A stretch of DNA of 64,000 bases from Pyricularia pennisetigena (taxonomy: Eukaryota > Ascomycota > Sordariomycetes > Magnaporthales > Pyriculariaceae): the NCBI RefSeq assembly GCF_004337985.1, contig NC_043740.1, positions 1,219,080 to 1,283,079 on the forward strand, given 5' to 3'. The notes beneath the pieces are model-generated. The model was not told the DNA's origin and searched no databases. It saw only the letters and a list, made by a program, of their open reading frames with translations. Positions 43,926 through 56,600 of the stretch are shown one piece after another (within the stretch, counting starts at the first letter, position 1; the number at the start of each line of letters is the position of its first letter). Both the position numbers and the translations under genes were made by a program.

Positions 43926-46169
43926 TTATCGTGGCGACTCTATACGAGGGCTGCGAAACTCCCACACCATATATCCCTCCCATGACGATAGGACCATGTA
44001 CCTGCCATCGATCCACATCAGTGGAAACCACGTCAAGATTTCCGACGGCGGCTGTTGATGCCTTGGGGTCAGCGCATGACGAAGTGCGACGGGCCCGTGG
44101 TTACCATTATTCCGTAGTGGGAATCCGTCAAAGTCGCCCAAGCCCTCACCACAGAACATGGCCGAGTCCAGGCGGCACGCTTGCATGCCAGCATATGTCT
44201 CTGTCAAGTAGGTGCTGAGGTTTCTAACCTCCCACCAATCGCGTGGGTATAGGCACGTGTCTTTGGGGTTGATCAGCCGAGGAGTCAGGTCCATCATGGT
44301 CTGGTGCAGACTGGTGTATTTTCCCAAACCAGCCCAAGACCTCGTCTCAATACGTTTGCCCCCGTCAGAGGCTGCCGGCATTTTACAGCTATCACACTCA
44401 TGACGAAACGGGAACCTCCGATGAGGGACAGAGTTCAACGGACGGGGAGACAGTAGTGGTGACTTCTCAGATGTAAAACTGGGAGTTATCACCAAGGGCA
44501 AGGCAAATTTGGAATCACCCCTGTTTGTCTGCTCTTGCCAGGTAATGTATTTACCTTCCCAGAGTAGTGTTTTGCCATAATTGGTGGGACTATGCAAAGG
44601 AACCACGGACGAGACCAATGTTAGCTGCTTTGTGTAGATATTAAATACCACTTTTTCGTGGCACAGAGTCTTGCGTTGTGGACCTTCTCGTTGTCTTGTC
44701 GCTGTAGAGTATGAGCCATGCCGGTCGATCGGCCTGAAGCCATAGTTGCCAGGATCGGACAGCTCATCGAGCCACGAAGTGTGTAGTTTCGTCTTCCATC
44801 TTCCCGAGATTTGTTTGCCAATGACTTCAAACACTGCCATCGTCACTGGCTCCGGGTCGGGTTCGTCCGTGGTCAGCTCAGCCGAGAGGAGAGAGGCGAT
44901 AAATAAGTAGAAAATACTCTCGTCTCTAGGGTGTATCAAAATCGAGTGCACATGCATCACGCAGTCCCGACGCAGCTCAATCAGCTCGGTTGCAAAGTTG
45001 GCAGGTTCGGCCAGAGTCCACTCAACGACTCGACCCCCGTCGTCGCGAGTCCACCGCCACATTGCCATTCCGTTGGAATCATCAACGTCATTGCTGTCGG
45101 CCGAGTCTTCATTCCCGCCCATCCGATACGTCCCGACGACCACATTTCCGGCCGTGACCGCCTGGTCGATCCGGCGCGGTAGCCTAGCCAGGCTGAAATG
45201 TTCTTCTTCAGAAAGGCTCCACATAGCCAGGCGACGGTGAGTCAGGTCCCGCGCGACGACCAGAGAGTCGCCGACGCAGAACAAGCGAACCCTTTTACTC
45301 AAATCCCCGTAAATTTGGGGCACCCTCAAAGTTCGGCGCGTCCTAGTTGCGAAGTCGTCCACGATGAGGAACCACTCAACCGGGCCTGGGCTTGTCGAGG
45401 CATTCCAGTATGGCTGGCACACAAGCCGCCCGGAGCTATACAGCGAGTCTCCAAAGAAACAGCGGTTCTCGTCGATGCCTGGATACATGAGCCGCTCCTC
45501 GCGCGGGCACGACCCCAGCTTGCCATTGCCACCACCAAATATCTGCTGGTTGGGGCCGTCCTCGATATTGCTGAGCCACGGCCTCTGGAAGAACACCGTG
45601 GCGAAGTCGCCTTTATGCCAGGAAAAGGAATAAAAAGAGGCCTCCTTGAAAGCTCGCATCTGGGCGTCGAGAATGGAAGAAGGCGTCGCTTCTTTGACGT
45701 CCTCTGCTCCCTGAGCCACCATTTCGAGCAATCCCGGGTGGAGGTCGCGGCAGACGACTTTTATGCAGCCAGCATCTAATAAGAGACGACGCCATCTCCC
45801 AGAGACTTGTAGACAAGGCCAAAAGTCCTCCGGGCCGAGCCATTCGAGGACTCCGATCCGCAGATCCTCGGGCAGGAGGGCCAAGATGTCGACCTTTTCA
45901 GACCTGCAAGGTGTCAGCTTTACGTGCAAGGTCGGGAGAAATTTTGCTATTTTCACTGTTTAGACTTGCCTTGACACGATTATTTTCCTGTCGACAACCT
46001 CCTTCAGCGCGCAAAGCTCATCGGTCGACAGCTTGGACAAGGCCCCCAAGATTTCTTCCAACCCTGTGCCATTTGCCTGGCCCAAGGACCAGAGATGCGC
46101 CGACGCCACCGAGATCAAGACTTCGTGCTCGTCCTCATCTTCCGTGGAAAATGCATCTTCCACATACAT
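43926..46169 (-). CDS. F-box domain protein, 725 aa
   Basis: Two exons: 46169-45970 (66 codons plus two bases) and 45903-43926. The join works only with a GC-AG intron: AAG|GCAAGT donor at 45969 and TTGCAG acceptor. The nearby GT would create an immediate stop after splicing. Residues about 1-66 are acidic and then helical. The F-box follows at about 70-110 (ILALLPEDLRIGVLEWLGPEDFW, split here by description: LPEDL then CLQVSGRWRRLL). The remaining 600 residues have beta-rich, Trp/Gly-containing stretches that may form a propeller but match no repeat I recognise. Fungal F-box proteins are substrate adaptors of SCF ubiquitin ligases; the target is unknown. Convergent with the arabinanase, 145 bases apart. 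Confidence 0.8.
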
Positions 46170-46481
46170 GACTTCTTTGGATGTAGTAGCGAGACTTTTC
46201 CTGGTTTAAGAGTTGCATCAATGCGAGGATTGGGTCCTAGCTTGGGTTTAGAATATGTAGAATCTAAAGAGAAACCATGTGGAACTCGTGGATTTCGACC
46301 CCTCCATTCATTCCATTGCTTGCCCAGCTAAAACCTCCCCTGCGACCCCCTGCCTACCTGATTGAATGTAGGTGCATAACTTTTGGGCATGTCAATACCA
46401 CTTGGCTTTCGGTATTACATACAGCATTTGTATTCACATTTTGCCAAGCTCATTAAAAGAAGATGATGAATTGGCAAATCG

Positions 46482-46516
<35 letters not shown>

Positions 46517-46938
46517 CCTCCTAGGCTGACTGTGGTCGAGGCAGCGGACGGAATGTAGTCCTTGGTGACCTCCTGCTGCCGGAGTTTTGATGAGACTTGA
46601 TTTTATCGATGGTGGTGCATGGCCTTTCTTAGTTGATGGAATAATTTGCCTGTTTCATTGCGATAAAGAACGGGACCTTGGCATGGTCAAAAATCCCATC
46701 GGGTGCAATGGACGTTCAAAGATTCGATGGGATAAAACCAAGAGAGAAGACAAAGGCAAACCTAGGGACTTTGGGCATCTTAAATAGGCGAGGAGACTGG
46801 CATGGTACCACAAGAAGCAGTCGGCAGGGAGAAAAAAAAAGTGAATTCTACATTGGATCCAAGGCTGCACATAAAGGTTTAATCCACCAGACACCTTGCC
46901 GGCTGAAAATATGCAAATGACTCGGAATAACAACAATT
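46170..46938. other. Intergenic with 30-nt poly-T
   Basis: Promoter of the F-box gene and 3' flank of the ARG8-like gene. Contains the T run 46485-46514. No gene. Confidence 0.6.
46485..46514. repeat. Poly-T tract, 30 nt
   Basis: Uninterrupted T run between two minus-strand genes. Confidence 0.92.
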
Positions 46939-48401
46939 TCATGACGCTTGCTTCGAGGCAACAATAGCTTCATCCAATATGCCCAGACCTTGCTGGATCT
47001 CAGACTCGGAGATCAGCAAGCTAGGTACGAACCTGATGGTGTTGTGCCCAGCCGTTATGATCAACAATCCCCTCTCCCTAGCAGCAGAGACTATAGGTGC
47101 TGGGTCCTGCGTCAGCTGCAAGCCCAAGATCAAACCCCTCCCTCTGATCTCCGAAATGAGCTCAGAGTGCTTCTGCCTCAGCTGAGCCAACCCACGCGCG
47201 AGCACTGCGCCCTTGCCCATGACACTCTCGTGCAGCTTGGGGTCGGACAGCCGCTCCAGCACATGGTGTGCCAGACGGCAGGCAAGCGGATTACCGCCGT
47301 ACGTGGTGCCGTGGTCTCCGACCTTGATCTTCTCCGTCACGTGCCCGTTGACGATGATAGCGCCAATGGGAAAACCGTTGCCGAGCGCCTTTGCCGTAGT
47401 CAGCATGTCTGGGTGTGCCTCCTTGGGCAGCCGGCTGTGCGCCCACAGAGAGCCGGTGCGCGCCATACCACACTGGATCTCGTCGTGGATGAGCAGGGCG
47501 CCAACCTCACGGCAGCGCTTGGCAAGCGCGATCATGAAATCATCGGTCGCGACCTGGACACCACCCTCGCCTTGTATGGGCTCGACAATGACACCGCACG
47601 TCTTTTCGGTGACCAGGTCCGGAATGGCGGCAACGTCGTTGTATGTGCCGCACTTGAACCCAGGGATCATGGGGGCGAAGGGCTCCTGATACTTGGGGTT
47701 ATGCGTCGCCGACAGGCTGCCCATGGTGCGGCCGTGGAAGGCGTTGGCAAAGGAAACAATCTCTGTCTTGTTGCCGGATGGGTCGACGACCTTGCCGACC
47801 TTGCGGGCGAACTTGATGGCGGCCTCGTTGGCTTCCGAGCCAGAGTTGCATACAAACACCGACTGGGCGTCGTGCATGCCTCCCGAGGCAACCGTCTTCT
47901 CAACCAGCGCCTTGGAGAGCGCAAGTGTCCATGGATTGTAGTAGAGGTTCGAGGTGTGCATCAGGGTGCTGCTCTGCTCGGCGAGGATTTCAGACACCTG
48001 GGTGTCGCAGTGGCCCAGACCCGTGACGGCAATACCGGCGGTGAAATCTAGATACCTCCTGTCTTCCATGTCCCACAGGTAGGAGCCCTTGGCGCGAACG
48101 AAGACCGGCGAGGGGCGCGAGTATGTGGCGACCATAAAGGGGGCATGTTCGCGGACGATTGTAGCGGACGCGGAGTCCTCGGCGGGGTCAGGGTTCGGTA
48201 GTTTGCTGGCCTGCTGTTGCTGTGGGTGATTATTACTCGGTCAGTCCCAGAAAAAAACATAACGAGGGCAAAGAGACATACATGAGTGTCATTAGGCTTT
48301 GTCGCAGAGGCTGTTGCCGCTTGCGAGTAGAATCTCAGTGACGAACCGGAGCGCAATGCCAAATTGGCGGGTATCCTGTGTGCGACAAAACGGAACGCCA
48401 T
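46939..48401 (-). CDS. ARG8: Acetylornithine aminotransferase, mitochondrial (ARG8 type), 466 aa
   Basis: Exons 48401-48282 and 48219-46939, donor GTATGT, phase 0. The acceptor lies in a CAG-repeat stretch (CACAGCAACAGCAG), so several in-frame AGs could be used. The N-terminus (MAFRFVAHRIPANLALRSGS) is basic, free of acidic residues and fits a mitochondrial presequence. Class-III aminotransferase features: NSGSEANEAAIKFARK, VEPIQGEGG, HDEIQCGMARTG and LTTAKALGNGFPIG with the PLP lysine at K317. It converts N-acetylglutamate semialdehyde and glutamate to N-acetylornithine and 2-oxoglutarate in arginine synthesis in the matrix. Alternatives such as ornithine aminotransferase are less likely given the overall pattern. 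No perfect general amino-acid-control site (TGACTCA) was seen in the first 300 bases upstream. Confidence 0.93.
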
Positions 48402-50441
48402 GATTGACCTGATATGAAGCTAGCACGTCGGCTAGCGTACACTCTGAAAGCGCCCCTGACTGGTCAATAGAATAATTTCACACGCCAGAGAATCGGATGT
48501 GATCAATTGCAGGGCCAGAACGGGATTGATTGGCGGCGGGCGAGTACAGTGTCGGCGGAGGGAGCAGGAAAACAGTCACAAATGCAATTGTGAATCACGG
48601 CTTTCTTCAAAAAAAAATCGGCCAGGGGCTGCAGTCAGCAGCGACCTAGCGCCGATGACGGGACGATGGGGTTTTCAGTATCGATAACGGTACCTGAGCT
48701 ACAATCAAATTACTAGAAAAGGCAGTTCTGCGCTCTGGCTCCCATAATTTTCAGCCAATTGTAGAGGCTTCCGCTGGAAGTCCATCCCACGCTAGTGAGT
48801 TTCTGGCAATTTTCTCATAATTTCTTCAGGCCGGCATCGCTTTTTCGAGAAGCGTGGGTAAATTTCTCGAGCTGCCCGTACTTGTGTCGTACCGTACGGT
48901 AATCCATTCTCGTACCTGCTTTCGCCAGGTCCCCGACATTTTCTACATCGTCATTGTCGTCACATCTTTGTTTTGATCTACAGGCTGATTTAGCTGTCGA
49001 AAATTTACTCTTTTCCTCGGCTCAAATATCATCTTGTTATTCCTGAACCACCTTATGCCATTCACGGTACGAGGTAGAGACGGTGTCTCCGTTGAAGCCG
49101 CCGCACTTTACTTCACAGAAAATGCGCACCCCTTCAGGCTTGCAGCATGGCGAATTACTCAACAAAGTGATCGCTTTTCCTGTCTAGCTGACACAGGCTG
49201 AGGCTTTTATGGATGAACCCTCGAATCCTAGCAATAGTATATTTATTTTCTTGGTCAACGTTGGACCCAAATCAGTTGGCTTTTTATCCTCCCAAACCAA
49301 ACTCCACGAAGCGCAACAGAAAAACTGAAATACGCTAGTCAACTATCCCCGCGGGGAACGTGTGGCTTTGACGCTAGCCAAGGTTGAATTCGATCGGAAT
49401 CTCGGGGTACTGGCACCTTTGTCCCCATGGGCTGACTGACAAATGTTTTTGATGCAGTGTTGGGCAAAAGCCCGCAAGCCCACCGATTTCCAATGCCGTG
49501 CACGCCGCCCTGGCCAATCATCAGAACCTATTCGAGCTGACAACTTGCCTAGGCTGGTAATTAGTGAAAATCTAGTTCTGTTAGTCCGGTTGCAGCATCA
49601 TGACAAGTCAGTCACAAGTCATGTGTACCAAAAAGGCTCCATGTACATTTCTACCCAGCGGTAGAAATGTGGACGGACCGGACGAGCGCACGACCACGAC
49701 CACCCTGTTGAACCCCCACAGGGGCCAATTTCACATGTCAGACAATTGCCCTTGGCTTTGCCACAGTACCAGTCGCACACCACAAACCCAAGCCCAAGCA
49801 CAAGCAAGCAGCGTCGCATTCCATCGTCGGTACCTCTCTTCTTCCTGACAAACAAAAGAAGCCTCCCTAATACACAGGGAAGCCAGCCAACGAACCTGTT
49901 ATCTTGCCTTGCCATGCCATGTTTGAATCTCTTGTCACTTTTCCTTGTGTCAAACTACCTCATCTTCGGTCTGCATCTTCACCTGACAGTCGGTACGATC
50001 GGGCGACTCGGTCTCGTCCAATAAAGCATTATTCCTGAGATCCACCTAGCATCAATCACATGCTTGTCCCAGAAACACAAGCAAGCAACCAAGCAAGCAA
50101 GCTTCCTTTGTTCGCAGCAGTGCAACCCACTCGACCCGCTCCTCCACACGTTTGCTAGACATACTACGTTCCAACGTCTGAACAAATTGCACGTTGCTCC
50201 CATTGAAGGTGTCAAAGACATGGGCTGCCACTTCTCATAGCCTCCAGATGCGCCAATTAATACCAGTTTTCATCATTCTGCGCAGCCGACACTGAGTTCG
50301 GCATAAACGTAACAAGCTGCTCGTACCTCTCGACCGGATCGATCGGGTAGCATTGCGGCTCTGCGCCCAGCCAAAGGCCACGGCCGGCCGTCAGGTAACA
50401 GACAGCCAATCTGCCAGGACAGATTTTAATCCATCGCTGCC
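48402..50441. other. Intergenic between divergent genes
   Basis: Shared upstream region of ARG8 (-) and the esterase (+). ORFs of 60-120 codons lack support. C/A-rich and GCAAG-rich stretches (50078-50102) precede the esterase leader. No gene. Confidence 0.6.
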
Positions 50442-52879
50442 ATGATAGACCACGTCCTTGGGAGACCTTCGACCAAGTCACGGCGACTCCAAATACTAGC
50501 CGTCTTGACGTTCTGGACAATCTACCTGTCAAAGTAGGCACCAAACCCATCTCGCTGCCACTGCTGGCTTCGATCCCGTAGGAGGAAGTTAACAAAGGTT
50601 TATTACATAGAGGGAACAAGCATGGCCCACCCGGGCTTCGCTACCTGTCGAAGCTGCTCACCAAGCGGCTCACGGCTTGGCAGACGATCGTCATTACCAT
50701 GGCATACCTGTATGCGGCTCGCAACTTCAGCACGTTGGTGGGACTGTCGGCCCCCGAGCCACTAGCCAATATGTACGAGGCCACATACTTCAGAGCTACG
50801 TGGGTTCTTACGGCTCTCGACGCCGGCTTCTGGACCGCCATGAAGATTCGTAACAAGTGGTTGAGGAATATATGCAGCATCGTCTTCACCGTTTTTTACT
50901 TGTTCCAGGCCGAAGCGGCAGACGAACGGGTTCGAAAGGTTCGCAGCAATTTAAATATTGATTACCTCAGGGTCAGCTGGAACAAGGGTGTCACCCCTTA
51001 CCTATCCTTCCTTACGAGGCTCATGAGACCGCGTTACACCCGCTGGCCCCCTCGGCAGATCAGGATCCCGCGACCTTCTACCAGCGACTTCCAGGAGCCT
51101 GTGTCTGGCTGGCTTTATTTCGATGGGCCCTTGGCAGACTTGGTGCATCATAACCGCATTGTGCTTGACATACCCGGTGGTGGATTCGTAGCCATGGACC
51201 CACGGTGCAATGACGACAGGCTGCTGGCTTGGGCTGGCAAGACTGGGCTACCAATACTCAGCCTTGACTACGGCAAGGCGCCCGAGTTTCCGTATCCATA
51301 TGCGTTGAACGAGTGCTACGACGTTTACACTACCATAATCAACAGCAAGGGGCGCTGTATCGGAATGTCTGGCGCCGAGGTCCCTAGGGTCATCATTACT
51401 GGCGACAGTGCCGGCGGCAATCTCGCCACCTCGACGACGCTCATGATCATTGAGAGTGGAAGTTCGCCCGTACGCCGTTTTCAAGGTCAGACCGACCTGC
51501 CACTACCTGACGCTGTGGTTCTCTTCTATCCTGGCCTTGATATGAACATTGGCAATTGGATGTCGGACGAGCAGATGACTTTGATGAAGGACCGGCGCAT
51601 GCGTGGGACTAACCGCAGGGTTGTCCACCGAAAGAGCATGCAGTACAACCACTTGGTTGGCACACCACACCACTCCAGCGACGAGGATGAATGCGGCCCC
51701 TCGGATCAGATACAGCAACGAAACACAGGGCAGCCTACCATTAAGATCGATACAGACGTGGATGACGACGCAACCCCGACCGGGCCCGACGACTCGCGCA
51801 GTCCACACCCGGAGTTCGCCCACGAAGGGCCCAGCACCTGGAGTAAGCGCCAATCTCGACCAAACTCCGAGCCACAGTCGCCGGAGAACACGCAGCGCAA
51901 GAAGCAGAGCACATCGCATCATTCGGAAACAATGCGCACGCGACTTGCCACGTCATCCATGATCTCGTACTTCAACGATCGTATCCTGACGCCCGAAATG
52001 ATGCGTGCCATGATCATTTTATACATTGGACCGCACAACCGACCCGACTTCTCGACCGATTACCTTCTTTCTCCCGTTCTTGCGCCCGATGTTCTGCTGG
52101 CTAAGTTCCCCAAGACCTACTTCTTGACTGGCGAACGCGACCCTCTCGTCGACGACACAGTCATATTCTCTGGCCGTCTCCGCCGAGTCAAAGCTGCTGT
52201 TTATGCATCTGGTGGACGCAGGTTCGAATATCAAGACACCGACAGCCTAGCGCCCGGTTTCAACGAGAAAGACGTAGCCGAGACGGTGCTCATCCCCGGG
52301 ATATCACACGGCTTCATGCAGTTCCCCAGCATCTATCCACCCGCTCGCAAATGGATTGATCAGTCGGCCAGGTGGATCGAGGAGGCGTTTGCGGCGGCAG
52401 AATTGCGCGAGCGGGAAAGCCGCAGGAACTCGATTGCCACGCCCAACAGCGGGCTGCGTATAACCAATGGCGAGGGCCGGGGTCATCACAGTCGGGCCGA
52501 TAGCAGCGGGGACGAGTTTGACAAGCCGCTCGAAATGACTGTTGTACGGCCACGGGGCCGCACTACGAGCAGCGGGAGCGGTGGTGCCGACCGTCGGTTA
52601 TATCATCGCCAACAGCAGGAACGACACCAGCGGCCGAGGGGAAATAGCGACAGCGCTCAGCTCCAGCCGCAAGAGGGCGGTTCCTCATTGGGTGGTAACA
52701 TTCTGGGGCCCGCTAATGGGACCAGTAATGGGAACGGAGGCAAGCGCAGGAGGGGGAATGGTGCAAGGAAGGAATACAAGGATGGAAATCTTAGCCGATT
52801 GGCAAGTTCGGATGATTTGCTAGGGAGGAGAATGCAAGGCCTTGCTGGAGGCTTGACGGGATTGATTGAGGAGGAATGA
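50442..52879 (+). CDS. Hormone-sensitive-lipase-type alpha/beta hydrolase (esterase/lipase), 786 aa
   Basis: Two exons: 50442-50533 and 50611-52879. The GTAGGC donor and ACATAG acceptor join in phase 2. The first exon adds a hydrophobic helix (ILAVLTFWTIYL) that the downstream open frame alone lacks. A start at the internal ATG 50699 would lose it. Further hydrophobic helices at about 75-95 and 110-130 suggest membrane association. The catalytic core has IPGGGF in place of the HGGG oxyanion loop, the nucleophile in GDSAGG (S297), then LDYGKAPEFPYP, FYPGLDM, the acid in TGERDPLVDD and the histidine in ISHGFMQF. Between nucleophile and acid lies a disordered insertion of about 120 residues with kinase-like sites, and a disordered Gly/Arg/Asn-rich tail follows. 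Substrate unknown; acylglycerol or xenobiotic esters are plausible. Confidence 0.87.
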
Positions 52880-53419
52880 TTTGCTTGCTTTTGGAAATGC
52901 GATGGTCACGATATATAGCCAGGAGTAAACGCTGAGAGGGCTCAGTTTGCGAATACGCTGTCATTTACAAGTTATATGGGATAGGTTCAACTTAGATGTC
53001 AGGTCGCACGGCTTTCATGAGAGAGTATAGTTAAGGATACAGCATGGCTCGCATAGGGCAGCAATTTGAGAGGCAGTATCCTTGCTCTTACCAACAATGG
53101 ACACACTACGCAGTCTTAGCTTGGGAACTGACTGTTATGGGATGATAATCCCGTGGTTGTTAGACGTTGATAGGTTTGTCATCGTGGGGAGTTCTTTTTC
53201 CCCAATGACTTCAATGGGAAAGCCTCAGTACGCTTTGGTTGTTGTACTGGGAAAGGAGGAATTAGTTTCAGTCGCACGTATATCCAAAATAAAGAGGCAA
53301 CATCTCCGCCGCGAGGTGAAAGATTATATGTACCCTTCGCACCCATAATGGCGCAAAGAGGCGTGGTGGCGTTTGCTATCTGGTATATTTACTTAGTAAT
53401 GCCCTCATAAGTGGGAAGC

Positions 53420-53690
53420 TAGCGCAACTTCAATCGCTGTTCTGGAGGGCGAACTCTGCTTGCTGATTCCTGGAATAAGCTATCTTGAGCAGTGCCGTTC
53501 TGGAGGAGGCTTCTCAGATTGGCAGCACGCATCCACGAGCCTCGCGATCGCCGAGAGCTTTTACTCGCTCGCCAACCTGCGCCATTGACGTCGGGCTCAC
53601 CCAGTTCTCCAACGGCACAACTCTCACTCTCGGCCTAGAGGCTCATCTTGAGCTGCATGATCAGGCTGTTATGCAAGCAAACTGTGCCTG
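53420..53690 (+). pseudogene. Possible degraded coding remnant
   Basis: One frame from about 53430 reads open for about 50 codons to a TGA near 53587. Directly after it a second frame reads LTQFSNGTTLTLGLEAHLEL. The GC content and codon-like pattern differ from the AT-rich flanks. It looks like a frameshifted gene fragment, but I recognise no family. Confidence 0.22.
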
Positions 53691-56600
53691 AGGTGGTTGG
53701 GTCAGAATTCGCACCAGTTAAGCTAATGTCTAGGAAGATTCTAGTCTGCCACCCAAGGGTGTATATAGCCGGATACTCTGTATAGGTCTAGCTAGAGCTC
53801 TCTGCTTCTGAGGTATTTTTCTGCCTCGTTTCCTTTTTTTCCATCGTAATGACGAATCAGTTCAAGAGAAAAAGAAAAAGGCCTTGAGGCCTTGGGAAGC
53901 CAAGGCAGGTTCTTGACAGGGCGGTGCCAATGCTATGGATGGAACGATGATGGTATCTATAAACAAAAAGAAGAAGAAAAAAAAGACAAACGGCCATCAA
54001 AGCCCCCCAATACGCCGTACCACACGAACAACGTTTCGGGTGCCTGGATGGGTGTAGGCTAGGATGATTGTACAGTGCATCAGAGGTGTGGCTTTGTGAC
54101 ATTGATTGTTGCTATCTAGCTTCTTTTTCTGTCAGTTTCTTTTTTTGTATTTCTTATTTATCATCACATGATTGCTCCCCCCCACATCTTCCCCGGCCCT
54201 CGCTTAGTATTGTAGCTCGCCTTGGCTACCTGTAGAAGGAATAATTGCGTGATAATCTTGGCGTAAGAATACATAAACGAGAGCCCCGGGAACGTATTTC
54301 CCGTCGAGTGCTAATCAGTACCTGTTGCATATGGGACTATGAGAGAGACGGGTCGAGTCCGTAGCATATGGATAAAACAGTCACGGGGCCATTGCCTCTT
54401 CCCCTGTAGAGAGGCAGGTGACTCAACGATGGAATTATGACTACGGTTTTTTTTTTCTCATTTATTTATTTATTTACTTATTTATTTTTGCTCAAAAGTT
54501 TTTCGTTTTTCCTTAGTGGACGACATATCCAAGTACAGCGCAGAGGTGCATGCAGCTGCGGTAGGCGTATCGAGCAAATAACTCACCCAACAAATATTTA
54601 CTCCCATGCGTGCTTTCGTACCCCTAATAGCAAGTAAGCCACCGAGACAGACTAGTCTAGCTCCCGCAACCATCCGAACCAATCCTCCCCCGCCAGGGGC
54701 GGTCCCCCCCCTTTTTGGTTCGTGGGTCATGAAAGCAAAAGTAACACGCAAGAGAGGGGTGGAAGAAGAAGACGAAAGTCTCATGATACGGCAGCCGGCA
54801 ACAGTAGACAGACATCGCTCGTCGGCGCCCGCCGACGACCGCGAGCAGAAGAAAGGTGTTGCAAAAGACGGACAGCTGCTTTCTTCCAAACTTCGTACTG
54901 CACCACCAACAAAAGACGTCCAGGGGTAGTCATCAAAGAACTAGAGAGCCGAATGTGCCTTGTAGCACAAATCATCCCGCGTCTTTTCGCTGCGGTGCTA
55001 CCGTCACACAAAAACCAGAATTTGGTAGGGACAAAGACGGGACGGCAGGTCAAGGTCAAGTTAGATTAATTCGACATGTGTAAGGGGATGCATGTTGCCG
55101 AAACTTTTTATTTTTTTTTTCTTGTCTTCCCTTCCTTTGATAACTTGGCCCTCTCTCCCTCTCTTTTTCTTTGTTCTTGCTCGGCTCTTTCTCTTTTGGG
55201 TCGGTTACATTCTTATCTTATAGCCTACCTGGTAATATTTCTTTCTCATGTTATGCCGTGCTGCCATTATGAGACCCATATAATTCTTTGGATGGGACTC
55301 AAGAGCGTTGCAGGATTTTGGACATTTGGTTTTGGTACCCTCACCTTGCCAGTTGTAGGCATGTGGGCGTGAAGACGAGAGCCCCAAGGCTTTTCATCCT
55401 CTGCTTATGGCGCATACTTGGAAATATCTCGCAGACTAATAAATTCCCAGGCAAAGTTCAGTCAGTTACACCCGATTTAATAAAAAAAAAAGGCCCCAAG
55501 AACACCCCGACGGCAAGCCGCAATGTCCCGTAACCGCGCGCCCGGCCGCGTCACTGGGTTGCACGCTGCACGCAAGGTTTCCCGTCCTTTTGAGCAGCTG
55601 GACGGCGATGGAGGGGGACAAAAATTGTGTAGAGAGGAGAATGGGGCTGGCTGGCGTCACCCCAGTCCAACTTCAAAACTTAAAAAGTTTACAGTGGGGG
55701 TGGTGGTGTGTGAGTGGTGCTGCTGAAAATAGGAGGATGGCAAGCTTGCAAGGCAAACCCCTGCCCTGTCCTTCTGCCCCTGGTATTCCAGCCCTTTTCG
55801 CTCTCCTGTGTGATCGTAGAGCCCTGGAGGATCCATACAGCTCGGGTCTGGCAGGGCATTCCCTGCTTCAAAGGTCTTTCTCTTTCCATACGTACAAAAC
55901 AATTATTCCACAGATGCTGGTCTCCTGGATTTCTTTTTTTGCTGTCTGATGCTTTTCCTTGTTTCTTTGCGCGCAGTAGTGTGACTCTTTTTATTCTTTT
56001 TATTTCTATTATATTTTTTCTTCTTTTGCTTTCTTGTATATTACTCCAGATGTCCAGAGATGAAGAAAGGAAAAAGTAACTTTTTGGGCAATTAACGCTA
56101 GAGCATAAATAATCAATCAAATCAAAGTCCCCGCTTTACAAAAAGAAAAGTAACGGAATAAAAATAAAGCCCATAAAGAATAAAGATAGATGTAACAGCA
56201 CAAATTAAACCTACGCGCTTGGTAATAAACAGATAACCAAGTTTTGTTGTGCATCTCCCTTCAAGGTTGGGGTCCGAGACAGAGAGGCATGAACCGAGAG
56301 ATAAAGAAAAGAAAAACAAAAACAAAAGGCCCAAGCTCGGCTACGCTTCGGCGGGTGCCGATTTGTGCGGGACTGGGTTTGGATGCAGCTCCGTCCTGGG
56401 AAATATGTTCCAACCCTTTGAATCACTTCTTTTTGACCTAGCAAGGATATTCCTTGTGTTGGTAGCCCACTATGTCGCTCAATTTTTCTCCTTTTTCTCC
56501 TCTTGTTCAAATCTGGCGTGCGTTTATTACCGAATGTGACGCGATGTGATTACATTTCTTTCCTATTTTGTCAATGGTGGTTTTTTTTTTCTCTCATCTA

